Source: Achromobacter sp.
Lineage (GTDB): Bacteria > Pseudomonadota > Gammaproteobacteria > Burkholderiales > Burkholderiaceae_B
Direction: 5' to 3'
NCBI GenBank assembly: GCA_003454835.1
Contig: DMTA01000477.1
Span: 732-11,235 of the forward strand
DNA length: 10,504 nt
Shown here: piece by piece, positions 6,533 to 10,504 of the stretch
Layout: every line of letters begins with the position of its first letter
Numbering within the stretch: position 1 is the stretch's first letter
Translations under genes and position numbers: made by a program
The notes under the pieces: generated by a model
Database searches by the model: none
What the model was told of the DNA's origin: nothing
The model's input: only the letters and a program-made list of their open reading frames with translations

Positions 6533-7159
6533 CTAGCGGGAAGCCGTTGCCAGCCTGACCGCCAGCCCCACGAACACCAGCGCGGCGATGCGGTTCAGCC
6601 AGCGCTTGGCCGTGACCGAGCGCTGCAGCAGTTCGCCGAATGCGCCCGAGAAGAACGCGATCGCGCCGAACACCAGTAGCGTGGACACGATGAACACCGC
6701 GCCCAGTTGCATGGTTTGCACACCCACCGGCCCGAGCCGCGGCGACGTGAATTGCGGCAGGAAGGCGAAGAAGAACAGCAGCACCTTGGGATTGGTGAGG
6801 TTCATGACGATGCCGCGGCGGTACAGCGCGCCGGGCCGCATGGGTTCGGGGCGTTTGCCGTCTTCGGATTCGACGGGGGCGCGCAGGATCTGCCAGGCCA
6901 AATACGCCAGATAGGCCGCACCCGCCAGCTTTAGCACCGTGAACGCGACGGGCGACGCCGCGAAAACGGCGGCCAGGCCAACTGCGACGGCGGCCGTGTG
7001 GGCCAACAGTCCCGTGCACAACCCCAGCACCACGAACATGCCCGCCTTGCGTCCCCAGATGGCGGACTGCATCAGCACGAAGAGATTGTCCGGCCCGGGC
7101 GTCAGCGCCAGCAGCACGGCAATGCCAAAGAATGCGATGAGGGTGTCGAGAGGCAGCAT
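6533..7159 (-). CDS. LysE/RhtB-family amino-acid exporter
   Basis: A 208-residue inner-membrane protein with about six hydrophobic segments, the normal length of the family. The signature LTPGPDNLFVLM (19-30) and the block NLTNPKVLLFFFAFLPQF (120-137) are typical of LysE/RhtB exporters, which release amino acids or analogues from the cytoplasm. The ATG at 7159 is preferred because the family begins a few residues before the first helix. A start at 7345 would add 62 residues unlike the family and would overlap the divergent nitroreductase gene. A weak GAAGAG precedes the chosen start. The gene converges with the hydrolase gene and diverges from the nitroreductase gene, so it is probably a single transcription unit. 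Its substrate is unknown. Confidence 0.9.
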   Translation of the reverse strand: MLPLDTLIAFFGIAVLLALTPGPDNLFVLMQSAIWGRKAGMFVVLGLCTGLLAHTAAVAVGLAAVFAASPVAFTVLKLAGAAYLAYLAWQILRAPVESEDGKRPEPMRPGALYRRGIVMNLTNPKVLLFFFAFLPQFTSPRLGPVGVQTMQLGAVFIVSTLLVFGAIAFFSGAFGELLQRSVTAKRWLNRIAALVFVGLAVRLATASR

Positions 7160-7343
7160 GGAATCTCTTCGGTAACGGAGCAGCGGATGCGAGCGGGCCG
7201 CTTGAAACGACACGTCCGTTTGGTCAGCGGCGTAGCGTTGCAGGCGCCGCGCCATCGGCGCGAGGTCAGCGTCGCCCGGACAGCGCCGGACGGCAAGTGG
7301 CATGATAAGGGCAAAGCCGACCACGACAGGAGACAGACTGATC

Positions 7344-8072
7344 ATGACCGTTGCCGCTCAGAACGCTAAAAACGCCGAAAACGCCCAAAACGCCAACGAC
7401 GCCTTGCCCGATACCCCGCTGGAGGACTGGCTGCTTGCCCGCCACAGCTGCCGCGCCTTTCTGCCGCAGCCGGTGCCTCGCGCCACCATCGAGCGCATCC
7501 TGACCCTGGCGCAGCGCACGGCGTCCTGGTGCAACTGCCAGCCATGGCAGGTGGCGATCACCGAGGGCGACGGCACGCAACGGTTGCGCGACGCACTGGA
7601 GCGCCGCGCGCAGGTTGAGGGCTTCACGCCCGACTTCCCGTTTCCGCGCGAATACCGCGATGAATACCTGGCCCGCCGCCGCGAGTCCGGTTTCCAGCTG
7701 TACGGCGCCGTCGGTGTGCCGCGCGGCGACCGCGATGCCTACCGGCGCCAGGAGATGCGCAACTTCGCCCTCTTCGACGCGCCGCACGTTGCCATCATCA
7801 CGACCGACGAGGCGCTGGGCGAATACGGCGCGATGGATTGCGGTGGGTATGTCGCCAATTTCCTGCTGGCGGCCCAGGCCAATGGCGTGGCGACCGTGGC
7901 GCAGGCATCGCTGGCGATGTATCCCGAGGTGCTGCGTGAAGTGCTGGGCATCGGGCCCGGCCGGCGCGTGGTCTGCGGCATCTCGTTCGGCTTTGAAGAT
8001 TCGGCGCACCCGGCCAACAGCTACCGCACCCGGCGCGCGGATTTGTCCGAGACTGTCCAATGGATCGGCTGA
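7344..8072 (+). CDS. Nitroreductase-family FMN-dependent oxidoreductase
   Basis: A 242-residue cytoplasmic flavoprotein of the nitroreductase fold, expected to use NAD(P)H to reduce nitro compounds, quinones or related substrates. Visible motifs are RHSCRAFLPQPVP (33-45, FMN phosphate contact), SWCNCQPWQV (61-70), the dimer and flavin segment YGAMDCGGYVANFLLAAQANGVATVAQASL (151-180), and the tail SFGFEDSAHPANSYRTRR. The ATG at 7344 is preferred because AGGAGA (7328-7333) lies ten bases upstream and the alternative upstream start adds unrelated residues. The N-terminal extension before residue 22 is a low-complexity run of Asn and Ala encoded by a 9-bp tandem repeat. The cystathionine beta-lyase-like gene begins 58 bp downstream on the same strand and may be co-transcribed. 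The natural substrate is unknown. Confidence 0.9.
   Translation: MTVAAQNAKNAENAQNANDALPDTPLEDWLLARHSCRAFLPQPVPRATIERILTLAQRTASWCNCQPWQVAITEGDGTQRLRDALERRAQVEGFTPDFPFPREYRDEYLARRRESGFQLYGAVGVPRGDRDAYRRQEMRNFALFDAPHVAIITTDEALGEYGAMDCGGYVANFLLAAQANGVATVAQASLAMYPEVLREVLGIGPGRRVVCGISFGFEDSAHPANSYRTRRADLSETVQWIG
7362..7403 (+). repeat. 9-bp tandem repeat inside the nitroreductase N-terminus
   Basis: Four consecutive 9-base units (AACGCTAAA, AACGCCGAA, AACGCCCAA, AACGCCAAC) and a partial GACGCC encode Asn-Ala-Lys/Glu/Gln repeats at residues 7-20. The units differ mainly in the last three bases, so it looks like an old, diverged slippage expansion. The period is a multiple of three, so copy changes keep the frame. 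It lies before the folded domain. Confidence 0.8.
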
Positions 8073-8130
8073 AATTCCCGGCGCGTCCTGATATGGTTTG
8101 GTTTTCCCGGCTTTGACGCACCTCTACAAG

Positions 8131-9324
8131 ATGCCTACCAAACACATCGATACGGTTCTCCAGCACGCGGGCACGGCCCCGTTCAACCCCGAGACCGGCA
8201 CGGCGCCGGTGCCGCTGCCGCCCATGCGGGCCAGCACGGTGCGCTTCGCCAACATCGCTGCGCTCGAGAACGCGCAGCGCAGCAAGGCGGCGGGCGGCCG
8301 CGCGTCCACATACGGGCGCATGGGCATGGACACCCATGCCGCGCTGGAAGAGGTCTTCACGCAGCTTGAAGGCGGCACTCACTGCTACCTGGCATCGTCG
8401 GGCCTGTCGGCGATGACGATGGTGATGATGGCGCTGTGTTCGGCGGGCGACCACGCGCTGATCTCCGACAGCGTGTACGGTCCGATGCGCGAGCTGGACG
8501 ATGCGGTGCTCAAGCGCATGAACATCGAGATCACGTACTTTGCCGCCAGCGAAGACGTCGACGCGCTGGTGCGACCCAACACCAAGCTGCTGTACGTGGA
8601 ATCGCCCGGCTCGCTGCTGTTCGAGATGCTGGACATGGGGGCCATGGCCGCCATCGCGCAGCGCCACGGGCTGGTGCTGGCCACCGACAACACGTGGGGT
8701 TCCGGCTACATCTACCGGCCGCTGACGCTGGGCGCGCAGGTCTCGGTCATCGCCGGCACCAAGTATGTGGGCGGACACTCCGACCTGATGCTGGGCGCGG
8801 TGGTCACCAACGACGAGGGTATCGCCCGCAAACTGAACCGCACGCAGTACGCGATGGGTTACTCCATCAGCGCGGACGACGCGTGGCTGGCGCTGCGCGG
8901 CGTGCGCACCATGCCCATCCGCATGGCCCAGCATGCGCGCCACGCGATGCAGGTATGCGAGTTCCTGGATGCCCGTCCCGAGACCGTGCGCCTGTTCCAT
9001 CCGGCCTGGCCCAAGGATCCGGGCCATGAGTTGTGGCAGCGTGATTGCACCGGGTCGAACGGCATGTTGTCAGCGGAACTGTGCCTGTCGCCGGCCGCCG
9101 CGCGCCGCTTTGTCGATGCGCTGACGCTCTTTGGCATTGGCTTCTCGTGGGGCGGCTATGAAAGCCTGGTGCAGCTTGTTTCGCCGAAGGATCTGTCCAC
9201 GCACGGCTATTGGGGCGAAGGCGAGAACCCGGTCGTGCGCCTGCACATCGGACTGGAATCGCCCGAGGACATCATTGCCGACCTGACGCAGGCCTTTGAG
9301 CAGGCGGCTGCCGTCAAGGAATGA
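8131..9324 (+). CDS. metC: Cystathionine beta-lyase (PLP-dependent Cys/Met metabolism enzyme)
   Basis: A 397-residue fold-type I pyridoxal-phosphate enzyme that splits cystathionine into homocysteine, pyruvate and ammonia in methionine synthesis. The Schiff-base lysine is Lys211 in VIAGTKYVGGHSDLMLG. Tyr61 and Arg63 in STYGRMG contact the cofactor phosphate of the neighbouring subunit, Asp186 in ATDNTWGSG contacts the pyridine ring, and Arg370 in VVRLHIGLES binds the substrate carboxylate. The SWGGYESL segment (339-346) is more typical of beta-lyases than of cystathionine gamma-synthases. The ATG at 8131 is preferred because MPTKHIDTVLQHAG matches the usual family start; a TTG at 8098 would add 11 residues. 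No clear Shine-Dalgarno precedes it. The gene follows the nitroreductase gene by 58 bp. Related enzymes that cleave other cysteine conjugates remain possible. Confidence 0.9.
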   Translation: MPTKHIDTVLQHAGTAPFNPETGTAPVPLPPMRASTVRFANIAALENAQRSKAAGGRASTYGRMGMDTHAALEEVFTQLEGGTHCYLASSGLSAMTMVMMALCSAGDHALISDSVYGPMRELDDAVLKRMNIEITYFAASEDVDALVRPNTKLLYVESPGSLLFEMLDMGAMAAIAQRHGLVLATDNTWGSGYIYRPLTLGAQVSVIAGTKYVGGHSDLMLGAVVTNDEGIARKLNRTQYAMGYSISADDAWLALRGVRTMPIRMAQHARHAMQVCEFLDARPETVRLFHPAWPKDPGHELWQRDCTGSNGMLSAELCLSPAAARRFVDALTLFGIGFSWGGYESLVQLVSPKDLSTHGYWGEGENPVVRLHIGLESPEDIIADLTQAFEQAAAVKE

Positions 9325-9326
9325 TG

Positions 9327-9360
9327 GCGCGATAGGCGTGCATTAGCTGCGCAATAGGCG
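9327..9360 (+). repeat. Pair of 12-base direct repeats after metC
   Basis: GCGCGATAGGCG (9327-9338) and GCGCAATAGGCG (9349-9360) differ at one base and are 22 bp apart start to start, starting two bases after the metC stop. No function is evident. Confidence 0.4.
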
Positions 9361-9385
9361 CACTACTCCACCCGCAAAACACGCG

Positions 9386-9409
9386 CGCGGCGGCTGCAAG
9401 GCCGCCGCG
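9386..9409. repeat. GC-rich stem-loop after metC
   Basis: CGCGGCGGC (9386-9394) and GCCGCCGCG (9401-9409) form a perfect 9-bp stem with a 6-base loop. The following bases are TTGCATTTG rather than a T-run, so it is at best a weak terminator or a 3'-end stabiliser of the metC transcript. Confidence 0.5.
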
Positions 9410-9425
9410 TTGCATTTGAAGGCTG

Positions 9426-9462
9426 AAAAAAACGCCCCGGCCTGGAAGGCTCGGGGCGTTTT
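9426..9462. terminator. Bidirectional intrinsic terminator between metC and dsbA
   Basis: AAAACGCCCCG (9429-9439) pairs with CGGGGCGTTTT (9452-9462), an 11-bp perfect stem with additional GCC/GGC pairing in the loop. On the minus strand the stem is followed by seven T (complement of 9426-9432), making a strong terminator for dsbA, which ends at 9495. On the plus strand only four T lie at the stem base (9459-9462), so it is weaker for metC. Confidence 0.88.
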
Positions 9463-9494
9463 CGATGCGGGTATTGCGCGGGATCCGGCGCGGA

Positions 9495-10127
9495 TTACTT
9501 CGCGCGCGCCATCGGAATCAGCGCGTTGACTTCCTTCAGCGCGCCTTCGTAGCTGTTGCCCGCCATGACCGGCGAGGTCATGAACTTGCCGCCCACGGCA
9601 AACGACGGCGTGCCTTCGATGCGGTAGGCCTCGGCCAGCTGGTTGGCGCGCTGCACCTGGGTCTGCACGCTGAACGAATCGAACACCGAGTCGAACTTGG
9701 CGCGGTCCACGCCCTGGGTCGCGATCCACTCACCCATGGCCTTCTTGTCGAACAGGCGCTTGTGCTCGCCGTGGATGGCCGTGAAGACCTTGGGGTGCAG
9801 GTCGGGACGGTCCAGGGCCAGCAGCGTGTAGTACAGCTGTTGCAGCGGCTTCATGCCGGCGTTGAAGGCGATGGGAACCTGCTTCAGGACGACGTCGGAC
9901 GGCGCGGTCTTGGCCCAGTCTTCGACCATGGGTTCCATGGCGGCGCAGTGGGGGCAGGTGTAGGCGAAGAATTCCAGGACCTCGACCTTGCCCGGAGTGT
10001 CCGACGGCAGCGGCGGGTTGATCGGCACGTACTGCTGGGCGCCTTGCGCGTGGCTGGCCGGGCTGAAGAACGCCGTGGCGGTCAGCGCGGCGGCTGCCAG
10101 GATGCGGATGAGCTTGGGGGACAGCAT
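9495..10127 (-). CDS. dsbA: Thiol:disulfide interchange protein DsbA
   Basis: Periplasmic oxidase that introduces disulfide bonds into exported proteins and is reoxidised by the membrane protein DsbB. The product has 210 residues including a signal peptide (hydrophobic stretch 7-21, likely cleavage after SHA, 25-27). The active site is Cys58-Pro-His-Cys61 in [14 protein letters not shown], the same CPHC dipeptide as E. coli DsbA. The cis-proline loop is Gly172-Thr-Pro174 in [10 protein letters not shown]. The helical insertion between them is present and the length is normal. AGGAA lies eight bases before the ATG. The gene follows an SPOR-domain gene on the same strand after 79 bp, an arrangement I recall from Bordetella and Achromobacter, and it ends at a strong terminator. 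No cysteine beyond the active pair is present in the mature protein. Confidence 0.96.
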   Translation of the reverse strand: MLSPKLIRILAAAALTATAFFSPASHAQGAQQYVPINPPLPSDTPGKVEVLEFFAYTCPHCAAMEPMVEDWAKTAPSDVVLKQVPIAFNAGMKPLQQLYYTLLALDRPDLHPKVFTAIHGEHKRLFDKKAMGEWIATQGVDRAKFDSVFDSFSVQTQVQRANQLAEAYRIEGTPSFAVGGKFMTSPVMAGNSYEGALKEVNALIPMARAK

Positions 10128-10185
10128 GGGTGAGGTTCCTGAATAAAAGGCTACAGACAGGCCCGGGGCCGGATTAGTTCAATGC

Positions 10186-10226
10186 AAAACGATCCGCCGC
10201 GTGGCGCTATTGGCGCACCACGGCGG
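10186..10226 (-). terminator. Weak terminator-like hairpin at the end of the SPOR gene
   Basis: On the minus strand CCGCC, GTGG and CGC (from 10226 to 10213) can pair with GCG, CCAC and GGCGG (10207-10194) around a 6-base loop that holds part of the stop codon, with two small bulges. ATCG and then four T (10189-10186) follow. The bulged stem and short T-run make this at most a partial terminator, allowing some read-through into dsbA. Confidence 0.35.
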
Positions 10227-10504
10227 TTTCGATCTTGTTCTCGCCCAGGCGGCCGCGCGCCCGGTTCATGTCGTCCAGGCGGGCAAACGGACCGACCCGG
10301 ACGCGGTTGATGGGCTTGCCGTTGAGTTCGGCTTTCTGCACCGCAACCGGCAGACCCAAAAGGATGATGCGCGCCTTAAGCGATTCGGCGTCGTTCTCGC
10401 CGCGGAAGGCGCCGGCTTGCAGGTAGTACGTGCCGGTGGCGGCGGGCGCAGTCGGCTTGGCGGCGGCCGTCGCGGTGGGGGCGGCCTTGGAGATGGGCGT
10501 GGGC
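10207..10504 (-). CDS. SPOR-domain protein, C-terminal part only
   Basis: Ninety-eight C-terminal codons are visible; the gene enters from the right edge. An Ala/Pro/Thr/Lys-rich linker leads into an SPOR domain (from GTYYLQAGAFRGENDAESLK, through LPVAVQKAELNGKPINRVRVGPF, to the TAVVRQ end). SPOR domains bind denuded glycan strands of septal peptidoglycan, so the protein is probably an FtsN-like, membrane-anchored periplasmic protein acting at the division site; the expected N-terminal membrane segment is outside the window. The stop is TAG at 10209-10207. dsbA follows 79 bp downstream on the same strand. The domain is certain; identity as FtsN itself cannot be judged from the fragment. Confidence 0.88.
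   Translation of the reverse strand, partial: PTPISKAAPTATAAAKPTAPAATGTYYLQAGAFRGENDAESLKARIILLGLPVAVQKAELNGKPINRVRVGPFARLDDMNRARGRLGENKIETAVVRQ

Noticed and set aside
6108..7019. A 303-codon minus-strand frame spanning the end of the hydrolase gene and the LysE gene
   Set aside because: It conflicts with both real genes, has shadow-like composition and no recognisable motif.
7277..7306. Possible promoter CGGACA - 18 bp - CATGAT for the nitroreductase gene
   Set aside because: Both hexamers match only four of six positions with a non-ideal spacer; too weak to list in GC-rich DNA.
7160..7345. N-terminal extension of the LysE protein
   Set aside because: The 62 extra residues have no family counterpart, would overlap the divergent nitroreductase start, and a family-like start exists at 7159.
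8098..8130. TTG start adding 11 residues to metC
   Set aside because: TTG starts are rare, no ribosome site precedes it, and the ATG at 8131 gives the usual family N-terminus.
7798..9027. A 409-codon open frame on the minus strand opposite the nitroreductase and metC genes
   Set aside because: It is composed of Arg/His/Gly-rich sequence antisense to two well-conserved enzymes, the usual shadow effect in GC-rich DNA.
1..10504. Defence island, CRISPR array, prophage, insertion sequence or toxin-antitoxin pair
   Set aside because: None of the genes or repeats fit such systems; all long frames are explained by metabolic, transport, regulatory or envelope genes.

Overview
The window is high-GC DNA with gene content and order typical of a betaproteobacterium of the Alcaligenaceae (Achromobacter/Bordetella type). 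The clues are a Bug-family periplasmic binding protein, an SPOR-protein/dsbA pair, and a leucine/isovalerate (liu) operon under a MerR-type regulator. This placement is inferred from gene content; no database search was possible. No rRNA, tRNA, CRISPR array, insertion sequence or phage gene was seen.

Layout. Minus strand 1-1959: start of a liu operon, with isovaleryl-CoA dehydrogenase (liuA) followed 10 bp later by the methylcrotonyl-CoA carboxylase carboxyltransferase subunit (liuB, cut by the window edge). Plus strand 2208-4412: an M20D amidohydrolase and a Bug-family binding protein, closed by a good intrinsic terminator. Minus strand 4569-5287: a LiuR-like MerR regulator and a YnfA-family membrane protein. 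Plus strand 5361-6428: a metallo-beta-lactamase-fold hydrolase divergent from liuR. Minus strand 6533-7159: a LysE-family exporter. Plus strand 7344-9324: a nitroreductase-family protein and a cystathionine beta-lyase-like enzyme. Minus strand 9495-10504: DsbA, and upstream of it the C-terminus of an SPOR-domain protein.

The main observation is regulatory. An identical 19-base AT-rich sequence containing TTTACGT-AA-ACGTAAA occurs only twice, in otherwise GC-rich DNA: upstream of liuA (2088-2106) and between liuR and the hydrolase gene (5301-5319). A second, related palindrome (5327-5344) lies 26 bp further on in the liuR/hydrolase gap. The operators sit on recognisable promoter elements. This points to LiuR controlling the liu operon, itself (with ynfA behind it) and the hydrolase, and makes the uncharacterised hydrolase a candidate accessory enzyme of leucine/isovalerate catabolism.

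The other genes look like ordinary housekeeping or accessory functions. I see no convincing wholly new system; the best leads are the regulon wiring, the unassigned hydrolase, and the amidohydrolase/binding-protein pair divergent from liu.
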